Shown: positions 18,474 to 27,460 of the stretch, one piece after another
Layout of the letters: each line of letters opens with the position of its first letter
Numbering within the stretch: position 1 is the first letter of the stretch
Origin: Marinicella gelatinilytica
Lineage (GTDB): Bacteria; Pseudomonadota; Gammaproteobacteria; Xanthomonadales; Marinicellaceae
NCBI RefSeq assembly: GCF_026410405.1
Contig: NZ_JAPMLN010000014.1
Location: 62,001-126,000 of the forward strand
Length of the DNA: 64,000 nucleotides
Direction: 5' to 3'
Position numbers and translations under genes: made by a program
The notes under the pieces: generated by a model
The model's database searches: none
Told to the model about the DNA's origin: nothing
The model's input: the letters and a program-made list of their open reading frames with translations, nothing else

Positions 18474-18503
18474 ATTCCTCCATGCGGTCCGCTTAGTCGG
18501 AAT
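18474..18503. repeat. REP-like imperfect palindrome
   Basis: ATTCC and GGAAT flank a perfect GCGGTCCGC palindrome (18484-18492). It lies in a 274-base AT-rich gap between the GmrSD-like gene and the DUF900 gene; the rest of that gap shows nothing recognisable. Only one copy is visible here, so repeat status is a guess. Confidence 0.3.
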
Positions 18504-18527
18504 GACAAGCAAGAAATCAAAAATCTT

Positions 18528-19499
18528 CTAAAACCGCCAACTATTATTGATATCATCGTAGAATAAATCCAGTGAATCATCGGGACGTTTTCCGTTGAGG
18601 ACGGTTTTGAAGAAGGTTTTGATGGTGGCGTTGGTGTCGGCATAGAACAGGCCATGGGTGCGTTCCACGCCGGGGCCGTCGGTGAAATCGTAGTAGTTAG
18701 GTTTTTGCGCGATTAGGCCGCGGGCGGTGCGGCCGAGGCGGTCTTTTTGGAAATTGCTGTCAGACCATTTCAGGACCCAGTCGTTTTCGTTGATGGTGAT
18801 GTAGATGCGTTTGCCGGTTTCGATGGCATCGACCCAGTATTGATGACCGGGGTGATCGACATCGGCTTGACAGAGAACTATATTAGCGAAAATATTGGCA
18901 TCGTTTTCATAAAGGGCATCGCGGACATAGTTTTGCAGCAGGAAATTACCCAGGCTGTAAGCCATTAAAGACAGTTTAACGTCACAACTTTCTTGGGCTT
19001 CTCGGTCAAAGGGGCCGCAATGGTAAGCGCCAAGTTTCATTAAAGTGGCATCCAAAGCGGCCACCGAGGCCTGGGCGGTGCGTTTTGCGTCACGGTATTC
19101 TCTGGTGGTGAAGCCACCGGTATTGGATGGCCAGGAAAAAGCCACCACTTCGACATCGTACAGTTCTTCAATCAGTAGGCTTTGTTCCAGGTTCTTCTGA
19201 AACGACTGGTTATAACCGTGGATAAAAAACACACAATTCTTATTGGCTTTTTGCAGGCGTTTACGCAATGCCGCAAACTCATGTTTTGACGGCAGGTTTT
19301 CGGCGGTCAGGTTTCTGGGCTCTTTGACTAGTTTGATGCGCCAATCTCCTGAATTGGCACCGGTTTTAACTTTTTTGGCGTGTGCCAGGCGGATTTCATT
19401 GGGACCTTTGGTATTGACCTGTTCGCCAAAAGCGAATTCATCGGCCACACCGTTTTCAAAGCGGTCTTGATTGATATTGCGGTTGGTGACAATAAGCAT
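18528..19499 (-). CDS. DUF900-type alpha/beta hydrolase
   Basis: A 323-residue putative serine hydrolase of the DUF900 family. The oxyanion-loop motif FFIHGYNQSF lies at about 91-100, FSWPSN at about 121-126, and the nucleophile elbow AYSLGN gives Ser182. A C-terminal HGLFY supplies a plausible catalytic His. No signal peptide is visible, so it is probably cytosolic. Substrate unknown. The gene is followed 15 bases upstream in the same direction by the VOC protein gene, which probably shares its transcript. Confidence 0.8.
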   Translation of the reverse strand: MLIVTNRNINQDRFENGVADEFAFGEQVNTKGPNEIRLAHAKKVKTGANSGDWRIKLVKEPRNLTAENLPSKHEFAALRKRLQKANKNCVFFIHGYNQSFQKNLEQSLLIEELYDVEVVAFSWPSNTGGFTTREYRDAKRTAQASVAALDATLMKLGAYHCGPFDREAQESCDVKLSLMAYSLGNFLLQNYVRDALYENDANIFANIVLCQADVDHPGHQYWVDAIETGKRIYITINENDWVLKWSDSNFQKDRLGRTARGLIAQKPNYYDFTDGPGVERTHGLFYADTNATIKTFFKTVLNGKRPDDSLDLFYDDINNSWRF

Positions 19500-19514
19500 A
19501 ACAGTGACTCCACC

Positions 19515-19865
19515 TTATTCAGACCACACGGCCATTTCATTGCCGCCGGGTTCTTTAAAATGAAACCGTCGGCCGCCGGGAAAGTCAAAAATATCACGGG
19601 TAACTCGACCACCGGCGTGGCGTATTTTGTTTAAGGTTTCTTCTAAATGGGCGGAATAAAAAACCGTTAATTGACCGCCTTCATGGGCAGTTTTCACGTG
19701 TTTGGCAGCATAAAATCCACCATCGATATTGGCTAAACTAAAGGCCGTATAATCAGGACCGTAATCGGTAAACGACCAGTCAAAAACGGTCTTAAAAAAA
19801 GATTTTGTTTCGCTTAAGTCCCGACTGGCAAATTCTAAATAATTGATTGATTCGTGTTTTGGCAT
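19515..19865 (-). CDS. VOC superfamily (glyoxalase/bleomycin-resistance fold) protein
   Basis: A 116-residue small protein of the vicinal-oxygen-chelate fold. It shows NYLEFASRDLSETKSFFKTVFDW, then FYSAHLEETLNKIRHAGG and a C-terminal GGRRFHFKEPGGNEMAVWSE, the usual metal-site Glu near the end. It matches the group often annotated as glyoxalase-like enzymes of unknown substrate. It lies directly upstream of the DUF900 hydrolase on the same strand. Confidence 0.85.
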   Translation of the reverse strand: MPKHESINYLEFASRDLSETKSFFKTVFDWSFTDYGPDYTAFSLANIDGGFYAAKHVKTAHEGGQLTVFYSAHLEETLNKIRHAGGRVTRDIFDFPGGRRFHFKEPGGNEMAVWSE

Positions 19866-19945
19866 GCTCAGTCTCTATAAAGTACTGATTTTATTATAGC
19901 CTGTTAACGAGGCGGCTTAGTGGCTTTTAGTGGTAAAATGTTTCC

Positions 19946-20224
19946 ATGACTGCGCAACTGCCATGTGGCGCCCATGATTTATTAGAGTCGGCGATTGTTC
20001 AACGGCGGCGCTTGGATGTGGTTTATGTTAAGAACAACGGTCATACTCAGCATTATGCGCATGTGTTACCGGTGGACATTGCGAGCGAAAAAGGGGTCGA
20101 GTGGTTGACTGTTATGGCGGCTGATAAATCCGGTCAGATTCGTCGGTTACGTTTTAATACCGCGCAACTGATATCTTTTCAGGCGGATGATCAACTACAA
20201 CCGATCATCGCCTATAATCCGTAA
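19946..20224 (+). CDS. Rof/YaeO-like Rho-binding antiterminator (probable)
   Basis: A 92-residue protein. From memory it aligns with E. coli Rof, which binds Rho and inhibits transcription termination: an N-terminal Cys-x-x-x-Asp-x-(L)LE motif (CGAHDLLESAI), a central VEWLTVMAAD strand corresponding to VEYLVVEAA, and RRLRFNTAQLISF corresponding to RELRLDKITSF. The match rests on these positions rather than a search, so the call is probable only. It is a single gene with the downstream neighbour convergent 9 bases away. Confidence 0.6.
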   Translation: MTAQLPCGAHDLLESAIVQRRRLDVVYVKNNGHTQHYAHVLPVDIASEKGVEWLTVMAADKSGQIRRLRFNTAQLISFQADDQLQPIIAYNP

Positions 20225-20233
20225 GACTGTGGA

Positions 20234-20563
20234 TTAAGCGGATTCCAAGGGCAACTCAAAACCACAGGACCAGCATAAAAAATAATGGCCGTCATTGGCT
20301 TCACCACATTTGGGACACGTCCAGGGTTGCTGGGGTGCATCATCTGTTAAAGTGGCTTTGAAAGTGTTGACCATTTTCATGGCAGATTCGTAATCGGCGT
20401 TGCTGTGAATCCACAATTCCGGCCAAGTTTCAGTAAAAGGTAATTCACCGGTACCACCGGACAGCATCTCGTTTTTAACAAAACAGGAAATACCGGCATC
20501 CAGCAATTGTTGTTTAAGCTGAATTAAAACAAATAATCGATTATCGGTGAAAACTTTACGCAT
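20234..20563 (-). CDS. DUF2007-like protein with C-terminal zinc ribbon
   Basis: A 109-residue cytosolic protein. The first 70 residues resemble DUF2007 (signal-transducer-like, ferredoxin-fold) proteins: RLFVLIQLKQQLLDAGISCFVKNE, WPELWIHSNADYESAMKMV. The C terminus has two CxxC knuckles, CPKCGE and CWSCGF, forming a zinc ribbon. Function unknown. Confidence 0.75.
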   Translation of the reverse strand: MRKVFTDNRLFVLIQLKQQLLDAGISCFVKNEMLSGGTGELPFTETWPELWIHSNADYESAMKMVNTFKATLTDDAPQQPWTCPKCGEANDGHYFLCWSCGFELPLESA

Positions 20564-20654
20564 CTTGTGATTATACCAATATTTATCGACAAGTAGGATT
20601 GCTGATTCATACTAAACAACAATCGGTTATAATAATGATTGATTTCTAAACGAG

Positions 20655-20897
20655 ATGATGATGTTTGATTGGCAGGCTTTTTTGGGTTGGAATGTGATTG
20701 TCCATTTTGGTTTATTAATGTTGGCAACCTTAATGGTGGCCGGTGCCACGGATTGGGTCATACGCATTCATCAAAAAATGTTTGATCTGCCGCGAGAGCG
20801 TTTATTATTGTCTTATTGGTATTTTTTGGCCTTTTATAAGGTGCTTATCTGGGCCTTGTTTTTAGGTCCTTATGTGGTGATTAGATGGTTGATGTAG
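20655..20897 (+). CDS. Small two-helix membrane protein, DUF6868-like
   Basis: An 80-residue inner-membrane protein with two hydrophobic helices (about 12-35 and 52-78) separated by a charged segment RIHQKMFDLPRERLLLSYW. This layout resembles the small DUF6868 family, function unknown. Three consecutive ATG-containing codons (20655, 20658, 20661) leave the exact start open. Its last 13 bases overlap the start of the FkbM methyltransferase gene, so the two are translationally linked. Confidence 0.72.
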   Translation: MMMFDWQAFLGWNVIVHFGLLMLATLMVAGATDWVIRIHQKMFDLPRERLLLSYWYFLAFYKVLIWALFLGPYVVIRWLM

Positions 20898-21826
20898 ATC
20901 AGATAATGAGCCATCATTTTGGGCACTTTGCACCGGATGAGGTGACCGCCGGGCGCATTGCCTGGTGCCGTAAATTACCGACCAATTGGTTGGGTAAGCA
21001 ATTGGCTCAGTGGCAACGAAAGCGAGTGATCAGGGATTTGGACGGGCCGCTTGATTTAAGACTGGATGGCATTAAGTTACGGGTATTCTTAGTGGATAAT
21101 GTCTCAGAGCGCAGTTTTGTGTTTATGCCGTGGCGGTTTGATGCCATAGAGCGGGATTTAATGTTAAAACTATTACCAAAGGATGGGGTGATGGTGGATA
21201 TCGGTGCCAATGCCGGCATTTATAGCTGTTTAGCGGCAAAGAAATTAGGTCAATCGGGGGTGGTGGTGGCGGTTGAACCGAATCCGGCGATGGTGACACG
21301 TTTACGGTTTAATCTCGAAGCGACGCTGGCCGATTGTGTCAACAAACCACGGCTAGAAATCCAACCAATCGCAATCAGTGATGACAATGGTTCGATGCCT
21401 TTTTACATCAACCGTAAAAATTTAGGTGCGTCATCTCTGACCGATACGCGACAGGGCGACAGGATTGACGTGGAAAGTCGGCCCTTACTGGATCTGATTA
21501 AAGACTTAAAGTTATCCCGAATCCATGTCCTGAAGTGCGATATTGAAGGCAGTGAAGATCGGGCCTTGGTACCGTTTTTTACCGATGCACCGAATCATTT
21601 GTTGCCCGGCTGTGTGATTATTGAGCACAATGCCAATCAGTGGCAACAGCCCTTGTTAGAAGTGATTAAACAGCGCGGTTATGTAGAAAGTCATCGCACC
21701 CGTATGAATGTGGTGTTGCAACAACGGCGACAGATAAAACTCAGTGAAACAGAACAAACCGTTCGACAGGCGGCAAAAAACAGCAGTGTCGCCGGTTTAG
21801 CTTACCACGAAAAATTTAGAGATTAG
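20885..21826 (+). CDS. FkbM-family SAM-dependent methyltransferase
   Basis: A 313-residue methyltransferase of the FkbM family, members of which O-methylate sugars, polyketides or other small molecules. The SAM site is VMVDIGANAGIYSCLAAKK (about 100-118), followed by VVVAVEPNPAMVTRLRFN and HVLKCDIEGSED, the characteristic FkbM aspartate-glutamate motif. Substrate is not predictable. It overlaps the upstream small membrane-protein gene by 13 bases. Confidence 0.85.
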   Translation: MVDVDQIMSHHFGHFAPDEVTAGRIAWCRKLPTNWLGKQLAQWQRKRVIRDLDGPLDLRLDGIKLRVFLVDNVSERSFVFMPWRFDAIERDLMLKLLPKDGVMVDIGANAGIYSCLAAKKLGQSGVVVAVEPNPAMVTRLRFNLEATLADCVNKPRLEIQPIAISDDNGSMPFYINRKNLGASSLTDTRQGDRIDVESRPLLDLIKDLKLSRIHVLKCDIEGSEDRALVPFFTDAPNHLLPGCVIIEHNANQWQQPLLEVIKQRGYVESHRTRMNVVLQQRRQIKLSETEQTVRQAAKNSSVAGLAYHEKFRD

Positions 21827-21831
21827 CCCGA

Positions 21832-21858
21832 ATATTTTATACTGGTTACATAAAATAT
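21832..21858. other. AT-rich inverted repeat between convergent genes
   Basis: ATATTTTAT and ATAAAATAT are perfect 9-base arms around a 9-base loop. It sits between the convergent FkbM and bioC genes and may act as a weak bidirectional terminator, though the stem has no G-C pairs. Confidence 0.3.
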
Positions 21859-21863
21859 GTGGA

Positions 21864-22694
21864 TTAGTCCTTAATGCGTAGCGGCAGACCTTTGTCTTCA
21901 CCGGATTTTTTTGCCCGTAAATACACCAGTTCAAAGGTGGCGGGATAAAGACCGTCATCGGTGCGGAACTGTTCATAGTGTTTCGCCAATTCCTTTAATG
22001 TGCGTGGTGAGGTCAGGCCTTTACTGCGTTTGTCATCGGTATTATGAGCGCCAATATTTTTCAGGTCCTTCATGACATCAATTACCGAAGCGTAGGTCAT
22101 GGTAATTAATTCTGAATCGGCAATAACATCATCATAAGATTGACGCAGGGCTAAATCAGCCAATTCATTGGCGGGTAAAAAATGATTAACATGCGGCTTG
22201 TCATCAATCTGCGACCAAGCATAGCGCAGTTCATGCAAAGTGTGTTGCCCCATGGTGGTGAGATGTACCAGACCGCCGGGTTTTAAGGCACGTTTAATTT
22301 CACGTAAGACGGTTTGTTCATCGCACCACTGCAGCATCAGATTAGAAAACAATAAATCGATACTGCCGGCATGGACATCAATGGCATGGGCATCGGTTTG
22401 ACGGGTTTCGACTTGTTTATGCGGTTTAATTTGTCGCAGCATATCAGCACTGAAATCAGCGGCAATAATTGTGCTGTCGGGAAAGCGTTTGAGTAAAGGT
22501 TCAATCGCCCAACCGGTGCCACAACCCAAATCAAGAATGGTTTCAGGAAGAAAAGCTTGATGAGATTCAAAGGCATCAAAATCCACACGATCTAAAAGAC
22601 GCGCCAAGGCTTCTTTTTGTAAAACAGCGTGTTTTTCATAGTGTTTGGCTGCTTTACTAAAAGCCGCTTTAATTTGGTGGTGCTCTAAACTCAT
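21864..22694 (-). CDS. bioC: Malonyl-ACP O-methyltransferase BioC
   Basis: Methylates the free carboxyl of malonyl-ACP to disguise it for fatty acid synthesis, the first committed step of pimelate assembly for biotin. The 276-residue protein has IKAAFSKAAKHYEKHAVLQKEAL at the N terminus, the SAM motif ILDLGCGTGWAIEPLL (about 50-65), IIAADFSADMLRQ, and LLFSNLMLQWCDE, all BioC-like. Its start overlaps the bioH stop by 4 bases (ATGA), so the two are co-translated. Confidence 0.92.
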   Translation of the reverse strand: MSLEHHQIKAAFSKAAKHYEKHAVLQKEALARLLDRVDFDAFESHQAFLPETILDLGCGTGWAIEPLLKRFPDSTIIAADFSADMLRQIKPHKQVETRQTDAHAIDVHAGSIDLLFSNLMLQWCDEQTVLREIKRALKPGGLVHLTTMGQHTLHELRYAWSQIDDKPHVNHFLPANELADLALRQSYDDVIADSELITMTYASVIDVMKDLKNIGAHNTDDKRSKGLTSPRTLKELAKHYEQFRTDDGLYPATFELVYLRAKKSGEDKGLPLRIKD

Positions 22695-23437
22695 AAAAAT
22701 TCTCGAATGACTGTCGACATGTCATCGGCGTGTTGTAAAAAAGGCGCATGACCGCCCCGGAATAAGTGAAATTGACCGTTTGCCAACTGTGCGGCATGAC
22801 GCATGGCGTCAGGGTGAACTATGCGGTCGCGCCGTCCACTGAGCCAAAGTGAGGGCATTTCAAGGTTTTTCAATGCCTGACTTAAGTCCATGTTCTGTAA
22901 TAATTTCAGGCCGTTAATCAGCGAGGCTTTTTGCGGTAGGGGTTGTTGAAAAACAATTTCTTTTAATTGCTTTAAATGTTGCTGTTGATTGCGTACTCCC
23001 ATGACTTCCAACGTCAAAAAGCGGTCAATGGTGGCCTCAACATCTTGTTGTAAACCGGCTTGAAAGGCTTGCACAGTTTTTTCCGGCATACCATGTGGCC
23101 AGTGTGAGCTTGCCTGGAAACACGGTGTGGCGCAAACCATCACCAATGCATGGACTTGTTGTGGTTGCTGAAGGGCTTGATTGAGGGCAATTAAACCGCC
23201 CATCGACCAACCGAGCCAAATGCCTGCAGGTAATTCTTTAAAATCAGCCACTAAATCACTTGATTGGTCAGGCAGGTGTTGATTTTGATTTTGACCATGG
23301 CCCGGCAAATCAATGAGATTCAATGTGAAGTCATTTGATAAATGAGTCGCCCAGGTGCTAAAAATACCGGCATGCATGCCCCAGCCATGCAGCATATTAA
23401 TGACCGGGCCCTGGCCAAGGGTTTTAATTATTTTCAT
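22691..23437 (-). CDS. bioH: Pimeloyl-ACP methyl ester carboxylesterase BioH
   Basis: Removes the methyl ester from pimeloyl-ACP, ending fatty-acid-type elongation in biotin synthesis. The 248-residue alpha/beta hydrolase has INMLHGWGMH, DLPGHG, the nucleophile elbow GWSMGG (Ser78), the acid in SGRRDRIV and catalytic His230 in GGHAPF. The LHGWGM and SMGG motifs plus direct pairing with bioC make BioH far likelier than a generic esterase. Confidence 0.9.
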   Translation of the reverse strand: MKIIKTLGQGPVINMLHGWGMHAGIFSTWATHLSNDFTLNLIDLPGHGQNQNQHLPDQSSDLVADFKELPAGIWLGWSMGGLIALNQALQQPQQVHALVMVCATPCFQASSHWPHGMPEKTVQAFQAGLQQDVEATIDRFLTLEVMGVRNQQQHLKQLKEIVFQQPLPQKASLINGLKLLQNMDLSQALKNLEMPSLWLSGRRDRIVHPDAMRHAAQLANGQFHLFRGGHAPFLQHADDMSTVIREFL

Positions 23438-23561
23438 AAACTGGCGCTGTTGTATTCAATGGCCAGCATTGTATCGGAAACCACTTTAGACTGAAATTTG
23501 TCTCTTGATTATTTCATTATTAACACCCAAAATTAAGTCTTGGACTTTTGAGAATATGACC

Positions 23562-24062
23562 ATGACACAAGAACGCATTATTTTAGCCGGTGGCTGCTTT
23601 TGGGGTATGCAGGATTTATTTAGAAAACAACCCGGTGTGGTATCAACACGGGTAGGTTACAGTGGTGGCGAAGTGGCCAACGCCACCTATCGAAATCATG
23701 GTAATCACGCTGAAGCCATCGAAATTATTATTGATAGAGATAAGACCAGCTTTAAAGACATGTTGCGGTTTTTCTTTCAAATTCATGACCCCACCACAGA
23801 AAATCGCCAAGGTAACGACATCGGCGCAAGCTATCGTTCGGCAATTTTCTATACCTCGGATGACCAAAAAGAGATTGCCGAAAAGGTTATTGAAAAGGCC
23901 AATGATTCAGGTTTCTGGAACAATGAAGTGGTCACAGAATTAGTACCTGCCGGTGACTTCTGGGAAGCGGAACCCGAGCACCAGGATTATTTAGAGCGCT
24001 ATCCCGATGGCTACACCTGTCACTTTGTGCGTAATGAGTGGCAATTACCGGAAGATTTGTAA
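23562..24062 (+). CDS. msrA: Peptide methionine-S-sulfoxide reductase MsrA
   Basis: Repairs oxidised methionine (S-sulfoxide) in proteins. The 166-residue form starts at ATG 23562 with GAGA 8 bases upstream; ATG 23556 and a TTG at 23505 are alternatives. The catalytic GGCFWG motif has Cys12, followed by [27 protein letters not shown] and [15 protein letters not shown], all standard. It is on the opposite strand to the biotin genes and separates bioH from bioF together with the Mrr-like gene. Confidence 0.95.
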   Translation: MTQERIILAGGCFWGMQDLFRKQPGVVSTRVGYSGGEVANATYRNHGNHAEAIEIIIDRDKTSFKDMLRFFFQIHDPTTENRQGNDIGASYRSAIFYTSDDQKEIAEKVIEKANDSGFWNNEVVTELVPAGDFWEAEPEHQDYLERYPDGYTCHFVRNEWQLPEDL

Positions 24063-24222
24063 AGGGTTCATCAACTTAATTAAGTGAAGTCTTGAGTTAA
24101 CTGCGGATTACTTTTAAATATCTGTTAAGCCCTAATAAGATCCAGTGTGAGTCGCTTATATTTAAGATAGCTTCATGTAATGAATTTGTTTAGAATAAAC
24201 AAATCTAAAGCACGGTAATCAA

Positions 24223-25116
24223 ATGGCTATACCTGACTATGAAACACTAATGTTACCAATTTTAAGCTTTCTGGAAGACAAGAATGTAAAAAGAACCAGA
24301 GATATTATCAATCATATAATTTTAAAATTTAATATTACCGAAGAAGAAAGCAAAGAGTTGATACCAAGTGGTCGCGCTAAATTAATTGATAATCGTGTGG
24401 GCTGGGCATGCACGTATTTACGTAAGTTCGGTCTTATTACATCTCCTAATCGAGGTCAAAATGTTATCAGTCAAGAAGGTTTATTTATATTGTCTGATAA
24501 TCATAAAAAATTAAGTCATAAGAAATTAAAGAAGCTTTTTCCTTTAGTAGATACTGAAAGAGATGGGAGTGATCAGGTCTCTAACAAAGATCTGGCAGAA
24601 AAAACACCAGAAGAAATTATTGGTCTTCAGCATAAAGAAATTAATGAAGCATTAGCAAAAGAAATTATCGATCAAGTTATTCAAATTGATCCTAATCAGT
24701 TTGAGCAATTAGTTGTCGATTTATTGTTGGCCATGGGGTATGGAGGAACCGTTGAGGATGCTGGTAAATCTGTTGGCCAATCTAATGATGGAGGAATAGA
24801 TGGACTTATTAAAGAAGACGTCCTTGGCTTAGATACGATTTATATTCAGGCTAAACGATGGCAGGGGATAGTTCCAATTAAAGAAATAAGAGATTTTGCA
24901 GGTGCGCTTCTATCAAAACGATCCAATAAAGGTGTTTTTATTACAACAAGTGATTATCCTAAATCTGCACATGAATTTGTTGCAACCATTGATCGCAAAA
25001 TAATTTTAATCAATGGTGCAAAGCTTGCAAATTTTATGATTAAGTTTGATTTAGGGGTTAGTACTAAGGATATCATTACAATAAAAGAAATTGATTCAGA
25101 TTATTATAATTTTTAA
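24223..25116 (+). CDS. Mrr-like restriction endonuclease
   Basis: A 297-residue probable type IV restriction nuclease. The N-terminal half (about 1-90) is a winged-helix Mrr_N type domain (MLPILSFLEDKNVKRTRDII, LIDNRVGWACTYLRKFGLI). The C-terminal Mrr catalytic domain has Glu161, GYGGTVEDAG, GGIDG with Asp193, and QAK (209-211) in IYIQAKRWQG, the PD-(D/E)xK core; FITTSDY follows. No methylase accompanies it. The gene is AT-rich compared with flanking bio genes. It converges on bioF with only 5 bases between the stops. Confidence 0.88.
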   Translation: MAIPDYETLMLPILSFLEDKNVKRTRDIINHIILKFNITEEESKELIPSGRAKLIDNRVGWACTYLRKFGLITSPNRGQNVISQEGLFILSDNHKKLSHKKLKKLFPLVDTERDGSDQVSNKDLAEKTPEEIIGLQHKEINEALAKEIIDQVIQIDPNQFEQLVVDLLLAMGYGGTVEDAGKSVGQSNDGGIDGLIKEDVLGLDTIYIQAKRWQGIVPIKEIRDFAGALLSKRSNKGVFITTSDYPKSAHEFVATIDRKIILINGAKLANFMIKFDLGVSTKDIITIKEIDSDYYNF

Positions 25117-25121
25117 ATTTG

Positions 25122-26285
25122 TCAATAATTTCGAATTAAACATTGCACCAATAAATCGATGTCTTCGATTTCTAAGGCGTGATGGAGCGTAAATCGCAAT
25201 CTTGATTGGTTTTTGGGTACCGTGGGTGGTCGAATGGCGGCGGCGAAAATACCTCGGGACTTCAGATAATTAGCCGTTTCTAAGGCGGCGGATTCCGTGT
25301 TGAGAATAAACGGTTGGATGGGTGTTTCACTGTCGCTGAGACTATCGGCAATACCGTATTCCTGGCATTGTTGCTGTAAACGTTCGATTAACTCCAGTAA
25401 TTTTTCACGTCGCCAGGGTTCGGATTGAATCAGTTCTAAGGCTTTTAAACTGGCGGCGGACACCGGTGTCGGCATGGCGGTATTAAAGCGATAGCTTCTG
25501 GCTTTTTGCAGAATGGTTTCGATTAATTCATCATCACCCACCACAAAAGCCCCGGCACTACCGAAGGCTTTGCCAAAGGTGCCGGATAGAAGTGGTATCT
25601 GGCTCTGGCCTAAGCCTTGATGTTCTACTATCCCGCCACCTTTGTCACCCAGTACGCCGATACCATGAGCATCATCCACCCATAATAAGGCATTAAACAT
25701 ATCAGCACTTAAGGCTGTGGCGGATAAGTCCGGACTGTCACCATCCATACTAAATACACCCTCAGTGGCCCATAAAATGGTATTTTTTGGGTGTTCTTCA
25801 TGGAATCTTTGGCCATGCTTTTCGACTTTTTCATGGGCTAAGTGTGGATAGCGCTTTAATTGAGCGCCGGCCAATTGAGCGGCATCAAGCAAAGAAGCGT
25901 GGTTAAGTTTGTCCTGGATAAATAAATCATGACGATTTAGTAACGCACCGGCAATGCCTAAATTGGCCAGATAACCCGATGAGAACAGCAAGCAGCGTGG
26001 ATATCCTAAAAATTCAGCCAGGGCAAATTCCAGTTCCTGATGAACCGATGTGTAACCGGATAACAGCGGTGAGCCGGTGGCGCCAAAGCCAAACCTGACG
26101 GCGGCTTCATGGGCCGCTAAAATCACTTCCGGGTGATTGGCCAATCCCAGATAATCATTGCTGTTAAAGTTAAGTAACTGTTCACCATTAATACTGACAT
26201 AACGACCTGCTTGGCTGGTTCTCAGTGACCGCCGACGGAACAAATTCTGTTTTTTTAAGCGATTTAATTCAGATTGTCGAGACAT
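25122..26285 (-). CDS. bioF: 8-amino-7-oxononanoate synthase BioF
   Basis: PLP enzyme condensing pimeloyl-thioester with alanine to give 8-amino-7-oxononanoate. The 387-residue protein has NFNSNDYLGLANHPEV, GATGSPLLSGYTSVHQELE, LFSSGYLANLG, WVDDAHGIGVLG and the PLP-lysine motif SGTFGKAFGSAGA. Its start is 5 bases after the bioB stop, so bioB and bioF form one operon. Confidence 0.96.
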   Translation of the reverse strand: MSRQSELNRLKKQNLFRRRSLRTSQAGRYVSINGEQLLNFNSNDYLGLANHPEVILAAHEAAVRFGFGATGSPLLSGYTSVHQELEFALAEFLGYPRCLLFSSGYLANLGIAGALLNRHDLFIQDKLNHASLLDAAQLAGAQLKRYPHLAHEKVEKHGQRFHEEHPKNTILWATEGVFSMDGDSPDLSATALSADMFNALLWVDDAHGIGVLGDKGGGIVEHQGLGQSQIPLLSGTFGKAFGSAGAFVVGDDELIETILQKARSYRFNTAMPTPVSAASLKALELIQSEPWRREKLLELIERLQQQCQEYGIADSLSDSETPIQPFILNTESAALETANYLKSRGIFAAAIRPPTVPKNQSRLRFTLHHALEIEDIDLLVQCLIRNY

Positions 26286-26290
26286 AGCGC

Positions 26291-27256
26291 TTAGTGACGT
26301 TTCGGCATGGGTTTAATACCGAGTTTTTGGAACAGAGCCATGTCTTTGTTTTCTTCCGGGTTCTGAGTAGTGAGTAATTTTTCGCCATAGAATATCGAAT
26401 TGGCACCGGCCAGGAAGCACATCGCTTGTACGGCTTCAGACATCTCATTCCGCCCGGCAGACAAACGCACCATGGATTTTGGCATCATAATCCGCGCCAC
26501 CGCAATGGTGCGCACAAAATCCAAGTCATCAATTTTTTCAATGCCATGCAGCGGTGTGCCTTTAACTTGCACCAACGCATTAATCGGCACGCTACCCGGG
26601 TGCTGGTCCAAATTAGCCAAAGCCATCAGCATACCGGCTCGGTCCTGTTGTGTTTCTCCCATACCGACAATGCCACCGGAGCAGACATTAATACCCGACT
26701 GCTGCACGTTCTTCAGGGTATCCATGCGCATCTCAAACTTTCGGGTGGTGATGATTTTTTCATAAAAAGATTCAGAGCTGTCGATGTTATGGTTGTAATA
26801 ATCCAATCCGGCATTGGCCAGTTTTTGGGACTGTTGTTCATTCAACATACCCAAAGTCAGACAGGTTTCCATGCCCAGGGCTTTCACGCCTTTCACCATA
26901 TCAATCACCTGATCTAAATCGCGGTCCTTGGGTGAACGCCAGGCGGCGCCCATACAAAAACGGGTGGCACCTTGTTGCTTCGCCGCCGCGGCTTGTTCGA
27001 CAACGCTATCAACTGCCATAAGCGGTTCTTTTTCGACACCCGTGTCATACCGTACTGACTGTGGACAATAACTACAATCTTCAGGACAAGCACCGGTTTT
27101 AATACTGAGTAAGGTGCTGATTTGTACCTCGTTGGCGTCGAAATAATGGCGGTGGATTTGTTGCGCTTGATACATCAAGTCATTGAAAGGCGTCGAAAAC
27201 AACGTGTCCACTTCTTCTTGGGTCCAATCATGACGGATTGGTGAGGCTTGGTTCAT
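26291..27256 (-). CDS. bioB: Biotin synthase BioB
   Basis: Radical SAM enzyme inserting sulfur into dethiobiotin. The 321-residue protein has the 4Fe-4S motif [13 protein letters not shown] (Cys57, Cys61, Cys64), [27 protein letters not shown], and the C-terminal [22 protein letters not shown]. First gene of the bioB-bioF pair and preceded by a good sigma-70-like promoter. Confidence 0.97.
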   Translation of the reverse strand: MNQASPIRHDWTQEEVDTLFSTPFNDLMYQAQQIHRHYFDANEVQISTLLSIKTGACPEDCSYCPQSVRYDTGVEKEPLMAVDSVVEQAAAAKQQGATRFCMGAAWRSPKDRDLDQVIDMVKGVKALGMETCLTLGMLNEQQSQKLANAGLDYYNHNIDSSESFYEKIITTRKFEMRMDTLKNVQQSGINVCSGGIVGMGETQQDRAGMLMALANLDQHPGSVPINALVQVKGTPLHGIEKIDDLDFVRTIAVARIMMPKSMVRLSAGRNEMSEAVQAMCFLAGANSIFYGEKLLTTQNPEENKDMALFQKLGIKPMPKRH

Positions 27257-27283
27257 AATGTGCAGGTGTATTAAGAATAAAGC

Positions 27284-27312
27284 AGTATGCTTTTTTGACT
27301 GGCAATAGTCAA
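27284..27312 (-). promoter_or_regulatory. bioB promoter with overlapping inverted repeat
   Basis: Reading leftward, TTGACT (27312-27307), a 17-base spacer and CATACT (27289-27284) form a good promoter 28 bases upstream of bioB. The -35 hexamer is one arm of a perfect inverted repeat TTGACT/AGTCAA spaced by 6 bases (27295-27312), a possible operator. It does not look like the classic BirA operator. Confidence 0.55.
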
Positions 27313-27460
27313 TAAACAGGCGTTTGAAATTATTGCGGGTCTAGTAAATTTAAATTTATAGTCATTAAAACTGTTAAGAATAGGTTGATACCCCGTCCTT
27401 TGAGTAAGCTAATTAAATATTAGATCACATCCGGACGGTAGGTAGCTTTAACTTAAGCAT

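Noticed and set aside
16256-25116. A complete restriction-modification system formed by the nuclease and methyltransferase genes
   Set aside because: The methyltransferases in the area are FkbM and BioC, which act on small molecules; no DNA methylase motif is present.
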